Source: Bacillus sp. ISL-45 (lineage in GTDB: Bacteria; Bacillota; Bacilli; Bacillales; Cytobacillaceae). Taken from it: a stretch of 64,000 bases of DNA. This document shows, one piece after another, positions 1 to 7,352 of the stretch. The position numbers were made by a program, and so were the translations under genes. The notes under the pieces were generated by a model. The model saw nothing but the letters and a program-made list of their open reading frames with translations. It was not told the DNA's origin and did no database searches. Each line of letters begins with the position of its first letter. Position 1 is the first letter of the stretch. Location: assembly GCF_018613195.1 (NCBI RefSeq), contig NZ_JAGGQQ010000003.1, positions 124,001-188,000 on the forward strand, read 5' to 3'.

Positions 1-606
1 ACTACCTACATCCATGAATTCAATGTAGCGGAGCTCCAGGCCTTCTTTTTTGCAGAATTCGGCCATTGGGAGAATCTCAGTATCATTGAGTCCCTTTTTG
101 ACTACCATATTGATCTTAACGCCCAAGCCAGCTTTCTTCGCTGACTCAATTCCTTTTAATACCGGACCTACACCAACATTCCGGCCATTAATTTCGCCAA
201 ACAATTCATCTTTTAAACTATCCAGGCTGATATTGACCCGCTTCAGTCCAGCAGCACGCAGCTCCTCTGCATACTTCGGCAGCATTACGCCATTGGTGGT
301 CAAAGCGATATCCTTTAATCCTTCAATCTCATTCAGCATCTTGACGAGGATTGGCAAATCCTTGCGCATCAGTGGCTCCCCGCCTGTAAGCCTGATCTTT
401 TCCACCCCAAGTTCTATGAATAACCTGGCCACACGTTCAATTTCTTCATATGACAATAGCTCGCTTTTAGGAAGGAAAGCGAAATCAGGGCCAAAGATTT
501 CGGCAGGCATACAATACTGACAGCGGAAATTACAACGATCTATAACAGAAATACGCAAGTCGCGTAGCGGTCTATTTAATTGGTCTTTGATTATGTTTTT
601 CACCAT
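1..606 (-). CDS. moaA: GTP 3',8-cyclase MoaA (partial, 3' end outside window)
   Basis: MoaA is the radical SAM enzyme that starts molybdenum cofactor synthesis by converting GTP to 3',8-cyclo-H2GTP. The first ~200 residues are visible and the C-terminus runs off the left edge. Reading down from ATG 606, the protein starts [20 protein letters not shown] and then shows the CNFRCQYC cluster motif (CxxxCxxC) for the SAM-binding [4Fe-4S], followed by LTGGEPLMR and a NISLDSL strand, all typical of MoaA. It lies beside narK and fnr, which fits supply of cofactor to a respiratory nitrate reductase presumably encoded further left. A predicted Fnr box and -10 (646-688) would place its transcription under oxygen control. 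Family assignment is secure; the length cannot be judged. Confidence 0.95.
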   Translation of the reverse strand, partial: MVKNIIKDQLNRPLRDLRISVIDRCNFRCQYCMPAEIFGPDFAFLPKSELLSYEEIERVARLFIELGVEKIRLTGGEPLMRKDLPILVKMLNEIEGLKDIALTTNGVMLPKYAEELRAAGLKRVNISLDSLKDELFGEINGRNVGVGPVLKGIESAKKAGLGVKINMVVKKGLNDTEILPMAEFCKKEGLELRYIEFMDVGS

Positions 607-645
607 TTTGTGTCAACTCCAATTATAGAAGTGATGAATACTGAA

Positions 646-688
646 ATTGTAACAGCAACGCAGGTTCTTTACTGTTAATATTCTCACA
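646..688 (-). promoter_or_regulatory. Predicted Fnr-activated promoter of moaA
   Basis: Read on the minus strand, 688-673 is TGTGA-GAATAT-TAACA, one mismatch from a TGTGA-N6-TCACA/T dyad. A -10 hexamer TACAAT lies at 651-646. The dyad centre (680.5) is 29.5 nt from the first base of the -10, which puts it near -41.5 for a start at about 639. The same geometry occurs upstream of narK and of the radical SAM gene at 3557. Confidence 0.6.
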
Positions 689-810
689 GTAACATCTTCA
701 GTCCTCTATTAGAATAGTAGATTACATCCTTATGTCTATATTACAACATAAAAACTGCAAGGATAGTGTTTTTGTGTAGAAATGTCATCATGTTGTCATA
801 ATATCATATA

Positions 811-827
811 AAAAGCGCAAGCGCCTT
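811..827 (+). repeat. Fragment (5' end only) of the dispersed palindromic repeat
   Basis: AAAAGCGCAAGCGCCTT matches the first 17 bases of the ~120-bp repeat seen in full at 57141-57269. The remainder is absent. It sits between moaA and the narK terminator. Confidence 0.6.
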
Positions 828-857
828 AAGCAGGAATTTCTTTTCGGTAAAGCAAGG

Positions 858-886
858 AAAAGACCGCATCAGGGACGCAGTCTTTT
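858..886 (-). terminator. Intrinsic terminator of narK
   Basis: AAAAGACTGC pairs with GCGGTCTTTT around a 9-nt loop (one G-T pair), just downstream of the narK stop on the minus strand. Confidence 0.75.
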
Positions 887-893
887 AAAAGGC

Positions 894-2393
894 TTATTCG
901 TTCTTTAAGGTCAATTCACTGAACATGCCCACAAAGTTCTTAATTTCACCTGCTTCATTTTTCACTGGGCTGATTGTTAACCATTCAGTATAAATGGTAC
1001 CGTTCTTCTTCTTGTTCCAAATCTCCCCCTGCCAGAATCCCTTGTACTTTACGGATTGCCACATCTCCCTGTAAAAGTCTTCCCCATGCTTACCGGATTG
1101 CAGGAGGCGAGGATTTTCCCCAATGACTTCCTCTGCACTGTAGCCTGTGACAGTCGTGAATGCTGGATTTACTTTTTCAATCGTACCGTTGACATCTGTA
1201 ATCATGATTCCCTCAGCTGTGTGGTCGAGGATATTTTTAGCAAGATTTAATTTCTCCTGATAGAACATCCAAATCACGATGATTAGGCTTGCCAGCGCCA
1301 CCTGTGATAAAGCCATGAAACCAATTGCATAGTGTCCGGTAAGGTTGAACAGGAATGCCAGCATAAGCGGCGGGAAAAATCCCCCTAATCCACCCATCGC
1401 TGAAACAATTCCGTTAACGATCCCAGCTTGCTTTGAAAAATAAAGCGGTACAAGCTTGAAGACAGTCCCATTCCCGATGCCGGCACTGACTGCGACTGCG
1501 AGACAGCCAATTGTATACAAAGTTAACGAAGGCGTGAACGAGAGCAGAAAGCCCGAAATGGTCATTCCTGCGAACACAGCCATCAATATGACGAATGAGT
1601 TGAATTTATCACCCAGCCAGCCGCCGATTGGCCTGAAAAACGTCGCCAGTGCAATGAAGCCTGCTGTCCTTAGTCCTGCATCGACTTTATCAAGCTCGAA
1701 ATGAGATACCAGGAAGTTGGGCAGATAGATTGTGAAGGCTACAAATGAACCAAAAGTTAAGAAGTAAAATAAGCTCAATGCCCAAAGCTTCTGGTTTTTG
1801 TACACACTCTTGATTTGCTCAGCCAGAGGAGTCACAACTTTTGGTTCTTTTTTGTCACCGAGGAAAAAGTTAAGTAATGCGAATGCAATCAGCAAGATGA
1901 TGAAAAGCTTGACAGTTAGCTGCCACCCGAACTGAGCTGCAATGACTGGTGCTGAAAAAGTTGTAACGGCCGTTCCCAGATTTCCTACCCCATAGATTCC
2001 GTTTACGAAGCCGTGGCGTTCTTTCGGATAGTATTTTGGCAGTGAGGTTACGCCTACAGAGAAAATGGCTCCCCCAGTGCCGACGAATAATCCTCCAATC
2101 AACAATTCAATATAGGAATCAGCAATACTGATGAAATAAACTGGAAACAGCAGGAATGCAAAGCTGATAAAAAACAGTTTTCTTGCCCCGTATTTGTTTG
2201 TCCAGAACCCAATTGGAATTCTAAGGACAGAACCAAGGACGACGGGAATGGCAGTAGCCATTGCTACCTGGTTGGCAGTCAGCTGAATATCCTCTTTAAT
2301 GAACGGCATTAATGCAGATAAAATCACCCATACCATAAATCCAGCAACAAGACTGAGCGTTTGAAGCGGCAGTTGAACTTTTTGTGTGATCAT
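894..2393 (-). CDS. narK: NarK-type nitrate/nitrite transporter with C-terminal PAS domain
   Basis: MFS permease of the NarK family, moving nitrate in and/or nitrite out across the cytoplasmic membrane, 499 aa. Residues ~1-385 hold about 12 hydrophobic segments and the family's glycine-rich stretches (GVGNLGTAVTTF, GIGNGTVFKLVP, VSAMGGLGGFFPP). Residues ~390-499 form a PAS domain (ILDHTAEGIMITDVNG, then NPAFTTVTGYSAEEVIGENP and a WQGEIWNKKKNGTIYTEW block), which standard NarK lacks. ATG 2393 is preferred over an upstream in-frame TTG because GAGGGGG lies five bases before it. Divergent from fnr, with its own Fnr-type promoter. Role of the PAS domain is unknown; it could sense redox state or a ligand in the cytosol. 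Confidence 0.92.
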   Translation of the reverse strand: MITQKVQLPLQTLSLVAGFMVWVILSALMPFIKEDIQLTANQVAMATAIPVVLGSVLRIPIGFWTNKYGARKLFFISFAFLLFPVYFISIADSYIELLIGGLFVGTGGAIFSVGVTSLPKYYPKERHGFVNGIYGVGNLGTAVTTFSAPVIAAQFGWQLTVKLFIILLIAFALLNFFLGDKKEPKVVTPLAEQIKSVYKNQKLWALSLFYFLTFGSFVAFTIYLPNFLVSHFELDKVDAGLRTAGFIALATFFRPIGGWLGDKFNSFVILMAVFAGMTISGFLLSFTPSLTLYTIGCLAVAVSAGIGNGTVFKLVPLYFSKQAGIVNGIVSAMGGLGGFFPPLMLAFLFNLTGHYAIGFMALSQVALASLIIVIWMFYQEKLNLAKNILDHTAEGIMITDVNGTIEKVNPAFTTVTGYSAEEVIGENPRLLQSGKHGEDFYREMWQSVKYKGFWQGEIWNKKKNGTIYTEWLTISPVKNEAGEIKNFVGMFSELTLKNE

Positions 2394-2448
2394 GGTTTCC
2401 CCCTCTGTTTGCAAAAATTTTAGATATACCAGACAGTTACTTGGATAA

Positions 2449-2491
2449 ATAGTAAGAAAAATCGAAACTATTAGATATGACGAACTTCACA
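2449..2491 (-). promoter_or_regulatory. Predicted Fnr-activated promoter of narK
   Basis: On the minus strand 2491-2476 reads TGTGA-AGTTCG-TCATA. TACTAT (2454-2449) is a good -10. Dyad centre to first -10 base is 29.5 nt, identical to the moaA and radical SAM promoters and consistent with class II activation from about -41.5. Confidence 0.65.
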
Positions 2492-2714
2492 TCACTTTCT
2501 TTGTTCAATAAACTGTCACAGTTGTCTCTAAACAATTGAAACACCCGACTTTTATTATCGATATAATATAGATAGACTGACCGCATTTGTTTCGAAAATG
2601 TGAACAAAATGGTCTTATAATGTGACGAGATTTTGACATTTCCTTAATCATCATTTAGTTAACACTATCCCGATGTTATTATTGGGTCAATAAAGAGAAG
2701 CCACGGAAAAAAAG

Positions 2715-2744
2715 AAAAGCGCAGGAGCTAGACAATTCTCAAAG
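2715..2744 (+). repeat. Internally deleted copy of the dispersed repeat in the fnr leader
   Basis: The first eight bases of the repeat (AAAAGCGC) are joined directly to its last ~20 (GGAGCTAGACAATTCTCAAA). The ~90-bp middle is missing. It ends 41 bp before the fnr start codon. Confidence 0.55.
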
Positions 2745-2785
2745 TGAGATCTATGCTTTTTAAAATCAAAAAAAGGGTGATGACC

Positions 2786-3484
2786 ATGCCAAACACAACT
2801 AAAGCGACTCATTCAATTGAAATTAAAGAATTACTCCAGTTTGCCGACCGGACCATCCATGTACAAAAAGGATCATATCTGTTTCAGGAGGGCATGGAGG
2901 CAGAGGAGCTTTATTTGATCCTGGGCGGCAAGGTCCAAATCAGCAAAGTCACCCAGGATGGCCGCGAGCTTGCCTTAAGAATTTGCGGAGAAAACGATAT
3001 TTGCGGAGAGTTGACACTTTTTACTGATGCACCTAAGTATCTCTTGAGTGCGCTAATCCTGGAAGATGCGAAAATCGCAGCAATCAGAAAAGATGTGATC
3101 GAAAAGGAGATTTTCCACAATCCATCACTTGCCTTTGAATTCATGAAGTGGATGAGCGATCATTTCCGTAAAACCCAGACTAAATTCCGCGACCTGGTTC
3201 TTAACGGGAAAAAAGGAGCATTATTCTCTACCTTGATCCGGATGACTAACAGCTATGGTGTCCAGAAAGATACCGGCATTTTGATCGACCTGCCGCTGAC
3301 TAACCAGGAGCTGGCCAATTTCTGCGGAACTTCCCGCGAAAGCACAAACCGGATCTTGAACGACCTGAAGCGAGAAGGAATCATTTCAATTAAAAAAGGG
3401 AAAATCCTCGTACATGATGTAGATTATTTACGCCAGGAAATCGGCTGTGAAAACTGCCCGGCAGTTTTTTGTTCCATTGATTAA
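2786..3484 (+). CDS. fnr: Fnr, oxygen-sensing Crp/Fnr-family regulator
   Basis: Global activator of anaerobic (nitrate-respiration) genes, 232 aa from ATG 2786, chosen because AAAGGGTGATGACC gives a well-spaced SD; a longer upstream frame has none. Residues ~15-125 form the cyclic-nucleotide-like sensor fold (GSYLFQEG, ICGENDICGEL); ~165-215 is the Crp-type winged helix with recognition helix TSRESTNRIL. The C-terminus carries C221-x2-C224-x4-C229, the spacing of the [4Fe-4S] ligands at the C-terminus of B. subtilis Fnr, and an Asp at 136 close to where that protein uses Asp as fourth ligand. This is unlike E. coli FNR, whose ligands are mostly N-terminal. Likely partner of the three Fnr boxes nearby. 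Confidence 0.93.
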   Translation: MPNTTKATHSIEIKELLQFADRTIHVQKGSYLFQEGMEAEELYLILGGKVQISKVTQDGRELALRICGENDICGELTLFTDAPKYLLSALILEDAKIAAIRKDVIEKEIFHNPSLAFEFMKWMSDHFRKTQTKFRDLVLNGKKGALFSTLIRMTNSYGVQKDTGILIDLPLTNQELANFCGTSRESTNRILNDLKREGIISIKKGKILVHDVDYLRQEIGCENCPAVFCSID

Positions 3485-3487
3485 TAT

Positions 3488-3534
3488 AAAAAAGCGAGTG
3501 AATGCCTTTCATCTGGCATCACTCGCTTTTTTTT
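3488..3534. terminator. Bidirectional terminator between fnr and the radical SAM gene
   Basis: AAAAAAGCGAGTGAATGCC and GGCATCACTCGCTTTTTT form a long stem around TTTCATCT, with A/T tracts on both flanks. A second 9-bp hairpin (AGGAGAGCT/AGCTCTCCT) spans the stop codon of the minus-strand gene at about 3546-3568. Confidence 0.8.
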
Positions 3535-3556
3535 AAAGTTCCCCAGGAGAGCTTTA

Positions 3557-4684
3557 TCAGCTCTCCTGCTTTTGCTTTCTCAACGCTTTAGGGATGTAAA
3601 CACAGAATGGCTCGCTCTCCAGGTAATCACCGGTCATCGCGTATGCTCTTGAGCGTGAACCCCCGCATACATGCCTGAATTCGCACACTCCGCATTTTCC
3701 TTTGTACTCATCAGGATTCCTCAATGATTTGAAGACTGGCGAATCCCTGTAAATTTCAGCAAGGGGCTGTTCCCTTACGTTCCCTGCTTTCACAGGCAGC
3801 AGCCCGCTTGGGTATACATCTCCAACGTGGGAAATGAACACGAACCCATTGCCATCGTTGACCCCTTTTGGCGCGCGGCCAAGGCCGTCGATAGACCCTG
3901 TCAGTCCTTCCTTTGTCAGTGCAGTCAAGTAATCAATTTCGTCTGTATGATCCTTTGCTTCCCGCATTTTTTGCTGGATGACAACCCGGCGATAATGTTG
4001 GGCAGCAGTTGTTTTAATATCGAACTTAACCCTTTTGCTTAAATCATACAGCCAGGTGAAGACTTTCTCATGCTCCACAGGAGAGATCATGTCCTTTTCC
4101 TGTCCGCGTCCTGTTGGAACCAGGAAAAACACACTCCAAAGGACACAATCTAAATCTTCGACCATTTTAGCCATTTCATCCAAATACTCAATATTATATC
4201 GTGAAATGACAGTATTGATTTGAATCGGGATTTCCAGTTCATGCAAATACTTGATTCTTTCCATCGTCAAATCAAAAGAGCCTGCTGTTCCCCTGAAGTG
4301 GTCATGGACTTCAGCCGTTGGTCCGTCAATGCTGAAAGCCCAGCGGGACAATCCAACTGACTTCGCCTTTTCAATCGCTTCTTTCGTTACATTTGGTGTC
4401 GCACTTGGTGTCATCGAAACACGGACACCTTTTTTCACAACATACTCTGCGATATCAAAAACGTCTTCCCTCATCAATGGGTCTCCACCCGTGAACACAA
4501 GCATCGGATTATTCATCTCATATATTTGGTCAATCAGCGTTTTACCTTCTTCAAAAGACAATTCACGCGGATCTCGTCTATATTGTGCTTCCGCACGGCA
4601 GTGCAGGCATTTTAATTGGCAGGCTCTGGTAAGTTCCCAAATAACAATGAATGGGTCTTTGTTAAAATCTCTATCGAACATCAT
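3557..4684 (-). CDS. Radical SAM/SPASM protein, NirJ/AhbD-like (TIGR04053-type)
   Basis: A 375-aa radical SAM enzyme. CQLKCLHC (CxxxCxxC) near residue 20 binds the SAM cluster; FTGGDPLMR and FSIDGPTAEVHDHFRG follow as in the heme-d1/heme maturases NirJ and AhbC/AhbD. The C-terminus (CGVCEFRHVCGGSRSRAYAMTGDYLESEPFC) is a SPASM-like domain for auxiliary Fe-S clusters. ATG 4684 or 4681 follows AAGGAGG; the longer frame has no SD. It has the best Fnr box in the window, so it is probably made under oxygen limitation. The substrate is unknown; heme-precursor modification or peptide maturation are both possible. No small precursor peptide gene is visible next to it. Confidence 0.85.
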   Translation of the reverse strand: MMFDRDFNKDPFIVIWELTRACQLKCLHCRAEAQYRRDPRELSFEEGKTLIDQIYEMNNPMLVFTGGDPLMREDVFDIAEYVVKKGVRVSMTPSATPNVTKEAIEKAKSVGLSRWAFSIDGPTAEVHDHFRGTAGSFDLTMERIKYLHELEIPIQINTVISRYNIEYLDEMAKMVEDLDCVLWSVFFLVPTGRGQEKDMISPVEHEKVFTWLYDLSKRVKFDIKTTAAQHYRRVVIQQKMREAKDHTDEIDYLTALTKEGLTGSIDGLGRAPKGVNDGNGFVFISHVGDVYPSGLLPVKAGNVREQPLAEIYRDSPVFKSLRNPDEYKGKCGVCEFRHVCGGSRSRAYAMTGDYLESEPFCVYIPKALRKQKQES

Positions 4685-4716
4685 TGGCGCCTCCTTAAGT
4701 ACTTCCCTATAAAAGA

Positions 4717-4759
4717 AGTATATAAGTGTTTCCAACATGATTAAGTGAACTAACTCACA
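4717..4759 (-). promoter_or_regulatory. Predicted Fnr-activated promoter of the radical SAM gene
   Basis: On the minus strand 4759-4744 reads TGTGA-GTTAGT-TCACT, an exact match to the Bacillus Fnr consensus as I remember it (TGTGA-N6-TCACT). TATACT at 4722-4717 is the -10. The dyad centre is 29.5 nt upstream of the -10 start, i.e. about -41.5. Confidence 0.75.
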
Positions 4760-4855
4760 TAAATGAACCCGTAATTGCTATTTTGTATGACAATTTTGTG
4801 TCCTGTACTATCGGAATGAGATTTGTACAAATAATAAATTCCATGCCAGACAGCC

Positions 4856-4889
4856 ATAAAAAAAGCAGCAGGAGAGTTCCTGCTGCTTT
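4856..4889 (-). terminator. Terminator of yitW
   Basis: AAAGCAGCAGGA pairs perfectly with TCCTGCTGCTTT around GAGT, followed on the minus strand by a run of seven T. Confidence 0.85.
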
Positions 4890-4900
4890 ATCCTTATAAC

Positions 4901-5212
4901 TTAATCCCTAACGCCTAGGGCGATTTTTGCATAACGGGACATCATGTCTTTTGACCATGGCGGGTTGAAAACGATATTTACTTCAGTATCTTTTACTTCA
5001 GGAAGGTCGGCAAGAGCCAGTTTTACCTGCTCAACGATCGTGCCTGCAAGCGGGCAGCCCATAGACGTCAACGTCATTGTCACTGTCGCAAGTCCTTCCT
5101 CGTTCAAATCAACATCATATACAAGCCCTAAATTAACGATATCGACGCCAAGTTCAGGGTCAACGACCATCTCAAGCGCACCCATAATGCTATCTTTTAA
5201 TTCTTCATCCAT
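4901..5212 (-). CDS. yitW: MIP18/DUF59-family Fe-S assembly factor (YitW)
   Basis: A 103-aa cytosolic protein of the DUF59/SufT-like family that helps deliver Fe-S clusters to client proteins. It shows the family core: DPELGVDIVNLGLVYDV, then TMTLTSMGCPLAGTI with the conserved cysteine, and FNPPWSKDMMS near the end. The order yitW-yitV with divergent yitU is the B. subtilis order. A GGAGTGTTCACCG SD precedes ATG 5212. Full length. Confidence 0.92.
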   Translation of the reverse strand: MDEELKDSIMGALEMVVDPELGVDIVNLGLVYDVDLNEEGLATVTMTLTSMGCPLAGTIVEQVKLALADLPEVKDTEVNIVFNPPWSKDMMSRYAKIALGVRD

Positions 5213-5290
5213 CGGTGAACACTCCTTTTTTATTGCTGTAACCTATTACTATCATAACAATGATTTATAAGCATTTAAAGCGGAAAGGCA

Positions 5291-6058
5291 TCAAATATGC
5301 TTTTCAAACCAATTTGCCGTTGCCTCCACACCCGCATTTGACACATTATGTCCTGCATTTTCGTCTGTAATGAATTCAAACTTTCCTTCTGCTTCCTTAT
5401 AGCTTTTCCTGTTTTGCTCGTAAAAATGATAAGCAGCTTGATATGGTACAACCGGATCTAATTTTCCGTGCCAGAATAGCAATGGACGATGATTTAATTT
5501 TTCAGGCTGCAGGCTCAGGTCATACTGTTTAAGCTGATTCAGCAAACCTGATATTTCTTCCTGTGATAACCCAACCTGAACATTCCTTTTTTCCATTTCG
5601 TTCAGCTGCCATATCGCGAACTGCTCAAATGAAGGATTCCCCATCAAGCTGACACCAGCTTTTATCCACTCATACTTTGCCATTGCGCCGAGTGTCGTGA
5701 TGCCTCCCATCGATGTACCCGCAACACCGATTCTCGCTGCATCCACCAGTCCGTCTTCAACCAACTCCTGTTTAATTGTCGAAAGTTCTTCGATCGATGT
5801 GATTACGATGTCCCAGAAACGGAAGCCAAGCTCGGTCTGCGACATCCCTTCGCTCCGTGTTCCATGATATTTCGCCTCAGGCATGATGACCCTGAATCCT
5901 TTTTCCGCAAAAGCATAAGCATAATGCATGTTTCGTTCCTTCGTGCTCGTAAACCCATGCAAAAAAACAATCAAAGGCATTCTCTCCTTAAATTGTTTTT
6001 GTTTTACAATATGGAGAACGGGAATATGTTGAATGGTTTTCTTTTCGACTAAAATCAA
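5291..6058 (-). CDS. yitV: Alpha/beta-hydrolase esterase (YitV family)
   Basis: A 255-aa serine hydrolase of the prolyl-oligopeptidase-like/dienelactone hydrolase group. FLHGFTSTKERN forms the oxyanion-hole region, GTSMGGITT is the nucleophile elbow with the catalytic Ser, LLFWHGKLDPVVP supplies the Asp and ENAGHNVS the His. No signal peptide, so cytoplasmic. The start is TTG 6058, eight bases after AGGAGG; no better start exists in frame. Substrate is unknown. It stands 78 bp upstream of yitW on the same strand and is probably co-transcribed. Confidence 0.88.
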   Translation of the reverse strand: MILVEKKTIQHIPVLHIVKQKQFKERMPLIVFLHGFTSTKERNMHYAYAFAEKGFRVIMPEAKYHGTRSEGMSQTELGFRFWDIVITSIEELSTIKQELVEDGLVDAARIGVAGTSMGGITTLGAMAKYEWIKAGVSLMGNPSFEQFAIWQLNEMEKRNVQVGLSQEEISGLLNQLKQYDLSLQPEKLNHRPLLFWHGKLDPVVPYQAAYHFYEQNRKSYKEAEGKFEFITDENAGHNVSNAGVEATANWFEKHI

Positions 6059-6241
6059 TGATTGACCCTCCTGAAGAAAGCGGACATTAAATTTACCGCT
6101 CTTTTAAGTATCTAAAATGATTTTTTTACAATTTATATGTAAAATGGTTACCATAGTGGTTATAAGACCAATTAACCAGCAACCAATATATGTATTGTAG
6201 AACTCTTGCGAAAAAAGAGCCAATCATACGCATATTAATAG

Positions 6242-6361
6242 AAAAGCGGAGGCGACTGCCCAACTCCGACAAGCGTTGGAGGGCCTGACAGTGAAGTCGC
6301 TCTTTGACTTCATTGGCAGGACCGAAACGTCTCGAGGAGTTAGGAGCCGCAGCTGGACAAT
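6242..6361 (+). repeat. Dispersed palindromic repeat, full copy A (divergent subtype)
   Basis: Begins AAAAGCGGAGGCGACTG and ends GGAGCCGCAGCTGGACAA. Central stem GTGAAGTC/GACTTCAT is shared with the other copies. Its closing stem is AACTCC/GGAGTT where the other copies have AGCCCC/GGGGCT, two compensatory pair changes. Confidence 0.85.
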
Positions 6362-6363
6362 AT

Positions 6364-6402
6364 GAAAAGCGTAAGCGCCTTGCTCAGCCCCGACAAGCGC
6401 GG
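6364..6402 (+). repeat. Truncated copy of the dispersed repeat in tandem with copy A
   Basis: GAAAAGCGTAAGCGCCTTG followed by CTCAGCCCCGACAAGCGC matches the first third of the common subtype, then homology stops. It belongs to a different subtype from the adjoining full copy, so it is not a simple tandem duplication. Confidence 0.75.
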
Positions 6403-6446
6403 TATTGAGACACTAAGAAAAATATTAGATTTAAAAAGGAGTATTT

Positions 6447-7265
6447 ATGGCTGAAAAACATTTAATTGCATTAGATCTTGACGGAACATTACTGACAGAT
6501 GATAAGACGATTTCTGAAAAAAACAAACACGTGATTAAAAAAGCACGGGAAGCAGGACATGTTGTCATGATCGCGACAGGAAGACCATTCCGATCCAGCG
6601 AGATGTATTACCATGAACTTGCCCTTGATACGCCAATCGTCAACTTCAATGGCGCGTTTATCCATCACCCGCTCGATAACAGCTGGGGAGTCCATCATTC
6701 TCCGCTTTCAATCGATGTGGCCAAAGATATTGTAGAGGCACTTGATGATTTTAAATTCCACAATATCATTGCCGAAGTAATCGACGATGTATATGTCCAC
6801 TATCATGATGAAAAACTGATGGACATTTTTAATATGGGAAATCCGAATATCACAACAGGGGATTTGAGAAGGTATTTGAAGGCCTCACCAACCAGCATGC
6901 TGATCCACTCTGATGAAGAGGACGTACGTAAAATCCGTAAGCACCTTTCTGAGGTTCACGCCGAAGTAATCGACCACAGAAGCTGGGCTGCTCCGTTCCA
7001 CGTCGTCGAAATCGTCAAAAGCGGGTTGAACAAAGCAGTTGGCTTAAAGAAAGCATCTGATTATTTCCAAATCCCTGCAGATCGCATTATTGCATTCGGT
7101 GACGAAGATAATGATTTGGAAATGCTTGAATACGCTGGACGCGGAATCGCAATGGGCAATGCGGTTGACGAAGTGAAAAACATCGCGAATGACATGACAC
7201 TGACAAACGAAGAAGACGGCATTGGCGTCTATTTGAATGATTTGCTTAATTTAAAAGCTCTATAA
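6447..7265 (+). CDS. yitU: HAD-superfamily (Cof/IIB) phosphatase YitU
   Basis: A 272-aa cytoplasmic phosphatase. DLDGTLLTDD near residue 10 holds the nucleophile and acid/base Asp, ATGRPF is motif II, the Lys of KSGLNKAVGL is motif III, and FGDEDNDLEML is motif IV binding Mg2+. The central cap (residues ~85-185) is the IIB type. In B. subtilis YitU is one of several enzymes able to dephosphorylate the riboflavin precursor 5-amino-6-ribitylamino-uracil phosphate; whether this ortholog does so cannot be read from the sequence. Own terminator follows. Confidence 0.9.
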   Translation: MAEKHLIALDLDGTLLTDDKTISEKNKHVIKKAREAGHVVMIATGRPFRSSEMYYHELALDTPIVNFNGAFIHHPLDNSWGVHHSPLSIDVAKDIVEALDDFKFHNIIAEVIDDVYVHYHDEKLMDIFNMGNPNITTGDLRRYLKASPTSMLIHSDEEDVRKIRKHLSEVHAEVIDHRSWAAPFHVVEIVKSGLNKAVGLKKASDYFQIPADRIIAFGDEDNDLEMLEYAGRGIAMGNAVDEVKNIANDMTLTNEEDGIGVYLNDLLNLKAL

Positions 7266-7277
7266 GATACACCCAAG

Positions 7278-7310
7278 ATGTCCGGTAGAAAAATTCTATC
7301 GGACATTTTT
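7278..7310 (+). terminator. Terminator of yitU
   Basis: ATGTCCGGTAGAA and TTCTATCGGACAT pair around AAA, followed by TTTTT. Confidence 0.85.
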
Positions 7311-7352
7311 CGCTTGTTGCTGGCTGCGTTTGACCGTTATTTGTTTGTTTTT

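Larger units (their letters stand above)
2394..2785. other. Divergent narK/fnr control region
   Basis: This 392-bp AT-rich gap separates narK (minus) from fnr (plus). It contains the narK Fnr box and -10 (2449-2491), TATAAT-like hexamers on the plus strand at 2572-2577 and 2616-2621 without a convincing -35, and a deleted copy of the dispersed repeat (2715-2744) in the fnr leader. No coding sequence is supported. Confidence 0.6.
6059..6446. other. yitV-yitU divergent gap with repeat copies
   Basis: The gap carries AT-rich DNA next to yitV (6059-6240), a complete copy of the dispersed repeat (6242-6361) and a truncated second copy (6364-6402). Short leader sequence precedes yitU with an AAAAAGGAG SD. 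No gene is seen. Confidence 0.6.

Noticed and set aside
2586-2640. Fnr box for fnr autoregulation (TGTGAACAAAATGGTC and TGTGACGAGATTTTGA)
   Set aside because: Only one half-site is good in each case and neither lies 29.5 nt from a -10 on the plus strand.
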